Made by a program: the position numbers and the translations under genes. Below, piece by piece: positions 23,628 through 32,578 of a stretch of DNA of 38,741 bases (position 1 is its first letter; every line of letters starts with the position of its first letter). Under the pieces are notes generated by a model, which was not told the DNA's origin, did not search any database, and was given only the letters and a program-made list of their open reading frames with translations. The DNA comes from an uncultured Thermomicrobiales bacterium (lineage in GTDB: Bacteria; Chloroflexota; Chloroflexia; Thermomicrobiales; UBA6265): positions 1-38,741 of the forward strand of contig CADCWF010000059.1 of the NCBI GenBank assembly GCA_902806345.1. Reading direction: 5' to 3'.

Positions 23628-26203
23628 GTGCCGCTGGATTCCTCCATGTCCCAACCGGTCGCCGCCGAGACCAACGAGGCGTCGCCAAGTCTGTGGTTGC
23701 CGGGGCCCGGAGCGGGCGGAGCCCGGCCGAGCCAGATGCCGGCCTCGCCGAACCCGCTGATCGGGCGGGAGGGCGACCTGGCCGCGGTTCGGACGCTCCT
23801 CGCGCGCGATGGCGTGCGGCTCGTCACCCTGACCGGTCCCGGCGGCGTCGGCAAGACGCGGCTGGCCCTGGCCGTGGCGGCGTCCGCCGAAGAAGCCTTC
23901 GCGGACGGCGCGGCGTTCGTCTCGCTGGCCCCGGTGCAGGACGCGGCGCTCGCCCCGGCCGCCATCGCGGCGGCGCTCGAGGTGCAGGAGAGCGGCGACC
24001 AGTCGCTCGCCGACGACCTGATCGCCCGGCTTCGGGACGACCGGTTCCTCCTGGTACTCGACAACTTCGAGCGCCTGCCCGACGCGGCGCCCCTCGTCGC
24101 CGACCTCCTCCGCGGCTGCCCTCGGCTGACGGTGCTGGTCACCAGCCGTCGTCGCCTGCGCCTCTCGGGCGAGCACGAGATCCCGGTGCCGCCGCTGCCC
24201 CTGGCCGACCTCGACCGGCCCTCGACGGTCGAGGAGCTTGCCGGCGTCCCGTCGGTCCGGCTGTTCGTCGAGCGGGCGCAGGCGGCGGCGGCCGGTTTCG
24301 CGCTGACGGAGGCGAACGGTCGGCAGATCGCGGAGATCTGCCGCCACCTCGACGGTCTGCCGCTGGCGATCGAGCTGGCCGCGCCGCGGACCCGCATCCT
24401 CTCGCCGGCGGCGCTGCTGGCCCGGCTGGCGAACCGGCTCCAGCTCCTGACGGGCGGCCCACGCGACGCACCGGAGCGCCTGCAGACGATGCGCCAGGCG
24501 ATCGCCTGGAGCTACGACCTGCTCGACCCGGACCATCAAACGCTGCTCCGCCACCTGGCCGTCTTCGTCGGCGGCTTCCCGCTGGATGCGGCGGAGGCGG
24601 TGACGAGCCGGCGAGCCGACGAGCCGGCGAGTCGGGAAGAAGGACGGACCCACCCCCCGGCTTCCCGACTCGCCGGCTCGCCGACGGCGTTCGACCTGCT
24701 GTCGGTGCTGGTCGAGGAGAGCCTCGTCCAGGTCGCCGACGGAGCGGACGGGGAGCGCCGGTTCGGGATGCTGGAGACCGTCCGTGAGTACGCCCTGGAG
24801 CAGCTCGTGGGGGCGGGAGAAGCGGAACCGGCCCGCCGCCGCCACGCCTCCTGGTGCCTGGGCCTGACCGGGCACCACGATTGGGCGGCGGAGTTGCCGT
24901 CGGCGCAGCTCGACCGCCTCCAGGCCGAGCACGACAACCTCCGGGCCGCGCTGTCCTGGTCGATCGAGCACGAGCCGGAGACGGCGCTCCGGCTGGTCGG
25001 CGATTCGTGGCGGTTTTGGAACGAGCGCGGGTATTGGAGCGAGGGGCGGGGGTGGGTGTCGCGGGCTCTCGCCGTCTGCCCGGAGGCGCCGCCGGATCTC
25101 CGCGCGGCGGCATTGGCCGGGGCCGGGGCCCTCGCCATCAACCAGGGCGACTACCCCGAGGCCCGCCGATTGCTCGAGGCCATCCTGCCGCTGGCGGAGC
25201 AAGCCGGCGACGAAAGCCGTGCCGCCCGCACGATCCGCTCGCTCGGGATCGTCGCCAGCAACCAGAACGACCTCGACGGTGCCGAAACGCTGTTCGCCGA
25301 AGCGCTGGCCCGACTGCGGCCGCTCGGGCATCCGGGCGTGGTTGGTAAGTGCCTCACCGATCTCGGGCTCGTGGCCGAGCGGCGGGGGGACTACGCCCGG
25401 GCGATCGCCTTCTACGAAGAAGCGCTCCCGTTGAGCCGGTCCAGCGGCGACCGGACCTTCGTCGCCATCGTGCTCAGCAACCTCGGGGGGCCTTGCTCGG
25501 CGCCAACGACTGGTGACGCGGCGAGGCGCTGCTCGCGGAGGCACTGGACCAATCCCGGTCGCTCGGCGATCGGTACGGGATGGCGATCAATCTCTACAAC
25601 CTCGCCGACTGCGTCCAGCGCCGCGGCGACCTCGCCGGCGCCTGGGAGCGCTACCGGGAGAGCCTCGCCGTCGTTGACGACCTTGGGGCACGCCACCTCG
25701 CCTCCCGCATCCTCGACCGCCTGGCGCACCTGCTGACCACCGGCGGATCGGCGCGCCTGGCAGCCCGTCTGCTCGCCGCCGCGGCCGCCTTGCGGCGGGA
25801 GATCGGCGACGAGCTGTTCCCGATCGAGGAGGAGTTCGTCGCCGGGGCGATTGCGGAGGCGCGGCGAGCGCTCGGCGCCGAGGCGTTCCAGGCAGCATGG
25901 GAGACCGGCGAGTCGCTTTCCTACGCTCCGCTCGTCGCCGAGACCCTGGCCCTCGAGGTGCCGGCCGCGTTGTCCGCCTCGACCGACCTCCCCCCGGCAG
26001 CGCTCGCCCTCGGCTTGACGGCGCGCGAGATCGACGTACTCCGCCTCGTCGCCGCGGGTCGCTCCGACAAGGAGATCGCCGGCCTCCTCGGCATCTCCCG
26101 CCACACTGCCTCCAACCACGTCACCGCCATCCGGACCAAGCTGGCCGCACCCAGCCGCACCGCGGCGGTGACGGTCGCCCGCGAGGCGGGTCTCCTCCGC
26201 TAG
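23628..26203 (+). pseudogene. LuxR-type AAA/TPR regulator, broken by frameshift and stop
   Basis: Intact, this would be a regulator of about 850 residues. Two starts are possible: GTG 23628 or ATG 23646. Counting from the ATG, Walker A is GPGGVGKT (64-71), Walker B is FLLVLDNFE, then SRRRLRLSGEHE and GLPLAIELAA mark the NB-ARC/ATPase core; a winged-helix region and TPR repeats follow. The reading frame is lost at the G run 25485-25490: six G's, where seven would continue LSNLGGALLGANDW. In the restored frame a TGA at 25514-25516 interrupts again (NDW-stop-RGEALLAEAL). After it the frame stays open to 26203 and ends in a full LuxR helix-turn-helix (LTAREIDVLRLVAAGRSDKEIAGLL is given here as two parts: LTAREIDVLRLVAAG and RSDKEIAGLL). 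An ATG at 25580 could start a C-terminal fragment. Confidence 0.8.
24620..24680. repeat. palindromic element inserted in frame within the LuxR-type gene
   Basis: The arms 24620-24639 and 24661-24680 are perfect 20-bp inverted repeats around a 21-base loop. Just before them, GACGAGCCGGCGAG occurs twice (24602-24615 and 24618-24631). The DNA encodes an Arg/Pro/Ser-rich stretch (RADEPASREEGR, then PPASRLAGSP) between EAVTS and FDLLSVLVEESLV, where relatives normally have a short linker. It therefore looks like a small mobile palindrome that kept the reading frame. Confidence 0.65.
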
Positions 26204-26628
26204 GCGGCCGCCGACGCCATCGTCCGAGCCCAGACCGGCTGCCCATCCGGACGCCGGGGGATCGCCGCGCCTGTCGCGACGTGGGCCACCTCCGGCCGCG
26301 TTCCCGCCTCCGCGGCCCCGAGGCGGAGCGCCCGCCGGCTCCGAGGACAGGCTGCCCGTTCAAGCGGCCCCGATTCCCGGACCGACGGCGCCAGGTAGCC
26401 ACGGAGCGGACGGGACGTCCGACCAACGTCCGAGGTCGGGCCGGCGCGCCGCATGGAGAGGATTGACCCCCGACCTGGTACCCGATTGGGCCCCGCCTAG
26501 TGAATTTTCGTCATAGCCCCGGCACGACGTGGACCCCAAGCTGGATTAGGCCCCTCGCCGTCATCCGAGGCTTGGCTCCGGGCACCGATGGGACGGCGAC
26601 GGCTGATCGTCAGCTCGGAGGCAACACC
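26204..26628. other. intergenic region before the Cys-rich genes
   Basis: No gene, tRNA or clear promoter is visible in these 425 bases. Short inverted words such as GGACGTCCGACC...ACGTCC occur near 26409-26430. The start of the next gene is fixed by GGAGG at 26617-26621. Confidence 0.45.
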
Positions 26629-27459
26629 ATGGATGGGTTGGGATTCGATCGGTTCACGCGCCTGCTGGTAACCAGGACATCTCGGCGCAGGGCGCTCCAG
26701 GGAACAACGGGCGGCGCCCTCGCCGGGATGCTGGCCGGTTTCGGCATCCAGGAGGCAACCGCCGCCTGCGTCAAGCTCGGCCAGAAGGGGTGCAAGGGGC
26801 CGCAGAACAAGAAGTGCTGCCCCGGCGCCGTTTGCAACGGCGGCACCAAGACCAAGACGGGTCGGTGCGTCTGCAAGGGGAGCCTGGCCCAATGCGGCAC
26901 GAAGTGCGTCGACACCGAGACCAATAAGCAGCACTGCGGCGACTGCGGCCAAACCTGCGGCGAGGGGCAGACCTGCGCCTTGGGCGCCTGCGTCTGTCCG
27001 CAGTCGCGAACCCAGTGCGGCGCGGATTGTGTCGATACCACGACCGACGCGCGGCACTGCGGCGGCTGCGACGAACCCTGCCCGGACCGGGAGATTTGCG
27101 AACGGGGTGCCTGCGTGTTCAAGGGCGGCTGCCAGACCGGGGCCAACTACTGCTTCGACGGTTGCCGGGTCAAGAAGGACGGCAAGTGCATCGACCGCTG
27201 CGTGGAACCGAACTGCCCCGAAGCCAGATGCCCAGGTTCCACCAACGTGCGCTGCAGCTGCATCGTGGATACCGAGGGCACCACGTTGTGCGCGTACACC
27301 GACACGAGCCTGTACTGCTCGCCGTGCGGCACCAGCGCGGACTGCTTGCCGGGCTGGTCCTGCTACGAGGCCCAGTACTGCAACTGCCCCTACGACCCCA
27401 GCAAGGGCTTCCTCGGCCGGGCTTGTGCCCCGACGAGAGGGGCATCGGAGGTGTGTTAG
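26629..27459 (+). CDS. exported Cys-rich repeat protein
   Basis: A 276-residue secreted protein. The ATG at 26629 has GGAGG 7 bases upstream. Residues 1-45 are a Tat-like leader (FDRFTRLLVTRTSRRRALQG then an Ala/Gly-rich stretch, ending near ATAAC). The mature part has some 40 cysteines. Two adjacent roughly 40-residue units follow the scheme C-G-x2-C-V-D-T-x4-x2-HCG-x-C-x3-C-x5-x-C-x-x-G-A-C-V, at about 85-125 and 126-165, a pattern known from Cys-rich exported proteins of myxobacteria and Chloroflexota. A third, different Cys-rich region covers 170-276. The protein is probably disulfide-bonded, on the cell surface or released. No enzymatic motif is seen; function unknown. Confidence 0.75.
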   Translation: MDGLGFDRFTRLLVTRTSRRRALQGTTGGALAGMLAGFGIQEATAACVKLGQKGCKGPQNKKCCPGAVCNGGTKTKTGRCVCKGSLAQCGTKCVDTETNKQHCGDCGQTCGEGQTCALGACVCPQSRTQCGADCVDTTTDARHCGGCDEPCPDREICERGACVFKGGCQTGANYCFDGCRVKKDGKCIDRCVEPNCPEARCPGSTNVRCSCIVDTEGTTLCAYTDTSLYCSPCGTSADCLPGWSCYEAQYCNCPYDPSKGFLGRACAPTRGASEVC

Positions 27460-27541
27460 TGACGATGGCGGGTGCCGGCGGCCGGTGAAGGTGCCGCGCC
27501 GCCGGCAAGCTTGCTCGCGTTCGTCTCGACCGGAGGGTGCG

Positions 27542-28129
27542 ATGCGATTCGAGTCTCTGAGGCTAACGATTGGCTCGCGCCGAGCCGTGCTCGCCGGCTT
27601 GGCGGGCGGGGGGCTGACCACGCTCCTGGATGTTGCCATCGCGGATGACGACGTCGCGGTCGCACGAGAGACGTGCAAGGCCACCCAGTAGCGCTGCGGC
27701 AACCGCTGCATCCCCAAGACATCGTGCTGCCGGCGCACCGAGCAGCGCTGCCGCGGCAAGTGCATCGCGAAGGCGGCGTGCTGCAAGGACGCCGAGTGCG
27801 GTTCCGGCGAGATCCCCCAGTTCCGCATCTGCGCCAAAGGACGGTGCGTGACCGGCCAGGGGACGTGCGGCGACGGAGCCAATGCGTGCGCCGGGGCAGG
27901 GTCGTGCGGGGTGACCGGGTCGGGCTGCCAGTGCTTCCAGACGAAAGACCCCGCGAGGACCAGGTGCGGCGACAACATCATCCTCGGCAACGTCTGCAGC
28001 CCCTGTCTCGGTGATGCCGAGTGCGCCGCAAAGTATCCAGGGGTCGCCGGCGTGTTCTGTGCCACCGGCGGCGGGGTCAATTGCCCCTGCGCGGGCTCCG
28101 GGTTCTGCATGGCGCCGTGCAGGAGTTAG
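27542..28129 (+). pseudogene. second exported Cys-rich protein, interrupted by an amber codon
   Basis: The ATG at 27542 follows GGAGGG and a leader with SRRAVLAGLAGGGLTTLL. At 27689-27691 a TAG follows ACCCAG; it is the only stop before the natural end at 28127-28129. Beyond it the same frame continues with dense cysteines (RCGNRCIPKTSCC, CRGKCIAKAACC, CCKDAECGSG) and would complete a 195-residue protein. A single C-to-T change from CAG explains the stop. It lies 82 bases after the Cys-rich gene at 26629, and probably in the same transcript. Amber recoding cannot be excluded but nothing supports it, and a sequencing error is possible. Confidence 0.7.
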
Positions 28130-28269
28130 GTCGGGCAGATGGCCGGCGGTTCCGGCTCTGCGCCCGAGCGCGCGTGCGATTGGCCAGGAACATGCCTCGC
28201 CGCGGCCGACACTGGTGGCGACTCGCGTCGATCGGCCACGGCGACGAGCCCGGTGGTGGAGGATCCGGT

Positions 28270-28791
28270 TCAGGCGCGAACCGTCGCCACCGCCCGGCGG
28301 AACGCCTCCAGCGCCCGCTCGCCGCGGCAGACGAGCAGCACACGGGCGATGGCCGCATCCTGCTCCAGGTAGCCGGCCACGGTCCGGACGGCGATGCCGG
28401 CGGCGCGCTCGACCGGGAAGCCGAAGGCGCCGGTGGAGATCGCCGGGAAGGCGACGCTCCTAGCGTCGTAGAGGGAGGCCAGCATCAGCGAGGAGAGGTA
28501 GCACCCCGCGAGCAGGTCGTCCTCGCCGGCGCTGCCGCCGTGCCAGACGGGGCCGACCGCGTGGACCACCCAGCGGGCGGGCAGGTCGAACCCCGGCGTG
28601 ATCCTGGCCCGGCCGGTCGGACAGCCGCCAAGGGGGCGGCACGCTTCCAGTAGGCGCGGCCCGGCGGCCCGGTGGATCGCGCCGTCGACCCCGCCGCCGC
28701 CGAGGAGCGAGCTGTTGGCGGCGTTGACGATGGCATCCACGCCGAGCCGGGTGATGTCCGCCTCGACGACCTCGATCGGTCCCGCGTTCAC
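28270..28791 (-). CDS. macro-domain protein (O-acetyl-ADP-ribose deacetylase-like)
   Basis: A 173-residue macro-domain protein. The GTG at 28791 is chosen because GGGAGG lies 5 bases upstream and the domain begins immediately (IEVVEADITRLGVDAIVNAA). Conserved ADP-ribose-binding motifs are NAANSSLLGGGGVDGAIHRA, including the Asn and Asp of MacroD/YmdB enzymes, and AFPAISTGAFGFPVERAAG. These enzymes hydrolyse O-acetyl-ADP-ribose or mono-ADP-ribosylated proteins. It is a single-gene unit ahead of the double malic enzyme on the same strand; any link to NAD use there is speculative. Confidence 0.9.
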   Translation of the reverse strand: MNAGPIEVVEADITRLGVDAIVNAANSSLLGGGGVDGAIHRAAGPRLLEACRPLGGCPTGRARITPGFDLPARWVVHAVGPVWHGGSAGEDDLLAGCYLSSLMLASLYDARSVAFPAISTGAFGFPVERAAGIAVRTVAGYLEQDAAIARVLLVCRGERALEAFRRAVATVRA

Positions 28792-28949
28792 GGTTCCTCC
28801 CGTCTCGATCCCACAATGATGCGACCATCGGCGGACGGATCGCGTACTCCCGTCACCCACCCATCGGCCGGGTACCCGCGAAGTTGGTGGCGGCCGGGGG
28901 TGAGGGCTGGTCGGCCGGATGGATCCGACGGATACCCCGCCACTCCGAC

Positions 28950-31481
28950 CTACGCCACCGCCACGCCCTCATACACCAGGTCGCGGCAGCGGGCCTCGAC
29001 CTCGCGCGGCTCCATCGGCCGCTGGGCGAGGCCGCCCGCGATGGCGGCGGCGGCGACGGCCGCGGCGACCCGCGGCGAGACCCGGAGGTCGAGGCTGTCC
29101 GGGATGAAGAAGTCGGGCGAGAGCGCCTCCGGCTCGACCAGGTCGGCGATGGCGCGGGCGGCGGCGAGCTTCATCGCGTCGTCGATCGTGCGGGCCTTGA
29201 CGTCGAGGGCACCCCGGAACACCCCGGGGAAGGCGAGCGAGTTGTTGACCTGGTTCGGGTAGTCGGAGCGTCCCGTCGCCACCGCCAGCGCGCCGGCCTG
29301 CTTTGCCAGGTCCGGGGTGATCTCCGGCGTCGGGTTGGCGAGCGCGAAGACGAGCGGCCGCGGCGCCATCGCGGCGACCATCTCCGGGATCAGGGTGCCG
29401 GGGGCCGAGAGCCCGACGAAGACGTCCGAGCCGGCGATGACGTCGGCCAGGGAGCCCTGCCGCCGCTCGCGGTTGGTCATCGCCGAGATCTCGAACTTGG
29501 AGACATCCATGTGGTCGGTCCGGCCCTCGTAGATGGCGCCAGCGCGGTCGCAGAGGACGACGTCGCCGACGCCGAGGCCGAGCAGCAGCTTGGTGACGGC
29601 GATGCCGGCGGCGCCGGCGCCGTTGATCGTCACCCGCAGATCCCCCAGGTCTCCGCCGCGCAGCTTGGCGCCGTTGAGGAGACCGGCGGCGACGACGATC
29701 GCGGTGCCGTGCTGGTCGTCGTGGAAGACCGGCATGTCCAGCCGCTCGCGCAGCTTGCGCTCGACCTCGAAGCAGCGGGGGGCGGCGATGTCCTCCAGGT
29801 TGATGCCGCCGAAGGCGGGCGCGATCTGCTCGACGATCTCGACGATCTCGTCGACGTCCCGCGCCGCGAGGCAGATCGGGAACGCCTCGACCCCGGCCAG
29901 GGTGCGGAACAGGACCGCCTTCCCCTCCATCACCGGCAGCGCCGCCCGCGGCCCGATGTCGCCGAGGCCGAGCACCGCCGAGCCGTCGGTGACGACGGCG
30001 ACGAGATTGCCCTTGGAGGTGATCTCGGTCACCTGCGAGGGGTCGTCCCGGATGACCCGGGCCGGGGCGAGGGCGGCCGGCGGCACGTAGAGCACGTTCA
30101 GGATGTGGTGGTCGCGGATCGGGATCTTGGAGCGGATCTCGAGGACGCCGCCGTGCCGTCGGCGGAGGTCGATCGCCTCCTCCTTCAGGCTCTTGCCCTC
30201 GCCCCGGAGGCCGGTCTGGCCGGCGTGGAAGCGCCCCTCGTAGACGTAGCGGCGGGTCCGCTCGGCGACCCACTCCGGGGTCACCTCGACCCCCGCCTCG
30301 CCCGACTCCAGCGACGCCTGGACGACGGCCGCAGCGACGGCCGGGGCGACCCGGAAGTCGAAGATCCGCGGCACGATGTAGTCGGGGTGGAGCTCGGCCG
30401 GGGGGATCACCGCGGCCAGGGCGCGGGCGGCGTAGAGCAACGTCCGCAGCCGGATGTTGCGGGCCCGGCAGTCGAGCAGGCCGCGGAAGACGCCGGGGAA
30501 GACGAGCGAGACGTCCATCGTGTTCGGGTAGTCGGAGCGGCCGGTGGCGACGACTCGGGCGCCGGCGGCGCGGGCGACACCGGGGTCGACCTCCGGCTCC
30601 GGCACCGCCAGCGCGAAGACGATCGGGTCCGGTGCCATCGAGCGGACCATCTCCTCGTCGACGATGCCGCCGGTGGAGAGCCCGACGAAGACGTCGGCCC
30701 CCCGCAGCATCTCGGCGAGCGAGCCACGCCGCTCCTCCAGGTTGGTCTCCTTGGCGAGGTAGGCCTTGGCCCAGTTCATCCGCTCCGGCCGGTACTTGTG
30801 GATCGCCCCGGCGCGGTCGCAGACGACGAGGTGCTTGACCCCGGCCCGGTAGAGGAGGCGGGCGACGCCGATGCCGGCGACGCCGGCGCCACTGACGACC
30901 ACCCTGACGCTCGCCAGCTCCTTGCCGACGACGCGCAGCGCGTTGTTGAGCGCAGCCAGGACGAGGATCGCCGTGCCGTGGTGCTGGTTGGAGAAGACGG
31001 GGATGTCGGCCGCCCTCTCCAGATGGTCCTGGACGGTGAAGGCGGCCGGGGCGCTGATGTCGTCGATGCAGACGGCGCCGAAGGTGGGGGTCACCGCGAG
31101 GCCGGTGCGGACGATGTCGGCGGGGTCGTGGGTATCGAGGCAGAGCGGGAAGGCATCGACCCCGGCAAAGGTCTTGAAGATGACGCTCTTCGCCTCGGCG
31201 CCAGGGATCGCCGCCTCGGCCGGGCCGCCGGCCCGGCCGAAGATGTCGGAGCCGTCGGTCAGGATGGCGACGGTGTTGCCTCGGCAGGTGAGATCGTAGG
31301 AGAGACCGGGGTCGGCGCCGATCGCCAGGCAGGCCTCGGCGACGCCGGGGGTGTAGACCAGCGAGAGGACCGAGCGGTCGCGCACGGGCACCTTGGACTG
31401 GACGCCGATCAGCCCCTGGTAGCGGCGGCGGTAGTCCAGCCCCTCGTCGCCGACGCCGTTGAGCCAGGTATCGCTCTCCAC
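28950..31481 (-). CDS. double malic enzyme: two fused malic-enzyme domains
   Basis: The 843-residue product starts at GTG 31481, with GGGAGAGG just upstream. Two complete malic-enzyme modules lie head to tail, residues about 15-400 and 430-840. The C-terminal module keeps Tyr465, MEGKA (Lys521), INLEDI (Glu563, Asp564), FHDDQHGTA (Asp588, Asp589), the Rossmann loop GAGAAG (621-626), LANPTPEI and VNNSLAFPG, so it should oxidise and decarboxylate malate to pyruvate. Its YTPGVAE motif has become YVPPAAL. The N-terminal module keeps YTPGVAE (Tyr43), Lys98 and GAGVAG (198-203) but has CIDDIS, FSNQHHGTA, LAVPEPEV and MDVSLVFPG at the metal and malate sites, so it is probably inactive alone. Usual bacterial malic enzymes have one such module, sometimes with a PTA domain. 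Confidence 0.85.
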   Translation of the reverse strand: MESDTWLNGVGDEGLDYRRRYQGLIGVQSKVPVRDRSVLSLVYTPGVAEACLAIGADPGLSYDLTCRGNTVAILTDGSDIFGRAGGPAEAAIPGAEAKSVIFKTFAGVDAFPLCLDTHDPADIVRTGLAVTPTFGAVCIDDISAPAAFTVQDHLERAADIPVFSNQHHGTAILVLAALNNALRVVGKELASVRVVVSGAGVAGIGVARLLYRAGVKHLVVCDRAGAIHKYRPERMNWAKAYLAKETNLEERRGSLAEMLRGADVFVGLSTGGIVDEEMVRSMAPDPIVFALAVPEPEVDPGVARAAGARVVATGRSDYPNTMDVSLVFPGVFRGLLDCRARNIRLRTLLYAARALAAVIPPAELHPDYIVPRIFDFRVAPAVAAAVVQASLESGEAGVEVTPEWVAERTRRYVYEGRFHAGQTGLRGEGKSLKEEAIDLRRRHGGVLEIRSKIPIRDHHILNVLYVPPAALAPARVIRDDPSQVTEITSKGNLVAVVTDGSAVLGLGDIGPRAALPVMEGKAVLFRTLAGVEAFPICLAARDVDEIVEIVEQIAPAFGGINLEDIAAPRCFEVERKLRERLDMPVFHDDQHGTAIVVAAGLLNGAKLRGGDLGDLRVTINGAGAAGIAVTKLLLGLGVGDVVLCDRAGAIYEGRTDHMDVSKFEISAMTNRERRQGSLADVIAGSDVFVGLSAPGTLIPEMVAAMAPRPLVFALANPTPEITPDLAKQAGALAVATGRSDYPNQVNNSLAFPGVFRGALDVKARTIDDAMKLAAARAIADLVEPEALSPDFFIPDSLDLRVSPRVAAAVAAAAIAGGLAQRPMEPREVEARCRDLVYEGVAVA

Positions 31482-31625
31482 GCCCTCTCCCGTCGCTCGT
31501 CCCGGTGCGGTCCCTTGTAGCGAGGGATTGTACGCCCGCAGGGCGGCGCACCACGGGGAGGACGGCGCACCCCGTGGCTCGAATGCTAGATTGGTCGCAG
31601 ACCGGAACCGCGTCGGAGGGGCACA

Positions 31626-31895
31626 ATGAAGACCGTCGGGGCCGACGAGGCAAAGACGCACCTCGGTCAACTCCTCGACGAGGTGGCCCGGGGCGAAACG
31701 GTGACGATCACGAAGCACGGCGTGCCGGTGGCCGAGTTGCGGCTGCCCGGACCAATGAAGCCGAACGTGAACGAGGCCAGCGACGCGCTCCACGAGTTCC
31801 GCCGGCGAGAGAACATCTCGCTCGACGGAATCTCGATCCGCGAACTGATCGAGGAAGGGCGGATGTCGCGCCGCTGGTGGTCGATGCGTCGGTGA
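31626..31895 (+). CDS. Phd/YefM-type antitoxin
   Basis: An 89-residue antitoxin. The ATG at 31626 follows GGAGGGG. The N-terminus is the Phd fold: KTVGADEAKTHLGQLLDEVA, then GETVTITKHGVPVAELRLP, the segment that binds the operator DNA. The C-terminal part (SLDGISIRELIEEGR) would be the flexible toxin-binding tail. It overlaps the PIN toxin start by 19 bases, the standard antitoxin-first arrangement, and probably represses its own promoter. Confidence 0.88.
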   Translation: MKTVGADEAKTHLGQLLDEVARGETVTITKHGVPVAELRLPGPMKPNVNEASDALHEFRRRENISLDGISIRELIEEGRMSRRWWSMRR

Positions 31896-32578
31896 GGCTC
31901 GCGTGGTGCATCGAATCCGAGTCGACTAGCCACAGCGTCGCGCTGTTCGATCACCTTCGGCGTGACATCGGCCTGGTTCCGACGATTTCGCCGTTCGACG
32001 TCGCGAATGCCCTGCTCATCGCCGAGCGGCGCAGCCGGCTCAGCCAGGTGCAGATCGAGCGTGCGCGCGAACTCCTGCTCCAACTGCCGATCGATGCCGT
32101 CGATCGCTCGCTCGCGCACGCGTTCGGCGTGGTCCTGCCACTCACGCGACAGGAAGGTCTCTCGGCCTATGATGCGGCCTATGTGAACCTCGCCGCACGC
32201 GAGAGCTGCGCTTTGGCGACCCTGGACCGACGGATGCGCGCTGCCTCGGAGCGGCTCGGGGTGCCGCTCGCCGGGCCGCGGGTGAACGGACCCCAGGCCG
32301 GGGTGCCGGTTCCCGCTTCGCTAGCTCGCCACGTGGCGGTCGAGGAACGCCGTCGCGTGCGGCAGCACCAAATCGCTCCGGAAGAACGTCTGGGCGTGGT
32401 CGAGATCGGGCAGCACGATGGCGGTCGCCTCCGGCATCACGGCGGCGGCCCGCTGCACCTCTGCCACGAAGGGTTCATCCGAGCCGACGAGCAGCAAGGC
32501 AGGAGTCGAGATGTCGGGCAGTTCGGCGCCGACGCGGCCGTCGCCCTCGGCGACCCACGCCTCCATGCAGGCGACTAG
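31877..32578 (+). CDS. PIN-domain VapC-like toxin with an overrun C-terminus
   Basis: The start is taken as GTG 31877 (VVDASVRLAWC). PIN residues: the first Asp in VVDAS, DVANALLIAERR (Asp where Glu is usual), AYDAAYVNLA and LATLDRRMRAAS. The fold is complete by about residue 135, near LGVPLAGP (about 32280). The reading frame then runs 258 bases into the antisense of the hydrolase gene (32321-33103), so about 100 residues have no relation to PIN. Probably the original stop was lost, or the true end is earlier by an unrecognised change. It would cleave RNA when freed from the antitoxin at 31626. The core is confident, the end is not. Confidence 0.75.
   Translation: MVDASVRLAWCIESESTSHSVALFDHLRRDIGLVPTISPFDVANALLIAERRSRLSQVQIERARELLLQLPIDAVDRSLAHAFGVVLPLTRQEGLSAYDAAYVNLAARESCALATLDRRMRAASERLGVPLAGPRVNGPQAGVPVPASLARHVAVEERRRVRQHQIAPEERLGVVEIGQHDGGRLRHHGGGPLHLCHEGFIRADEQQGRSRDVGQFGADAAVALGDPRLHAGD

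Noticed and set aside
28884..31520. Very long plus-strand open frame opposite the malic enzyme
   Set aside because: It is the codon-position shadow of the malic-enzyme gene in G+C-rich DNA; the composition is Asp/Gly/Arg/Val-heavy and shows no family motif.
31527..31532. TACAAT on the minus strand as the malic-enzyme promoter
   Set aside because: A good -10 word, but no -35 hexamer at the right distance, so not listed as a feature.
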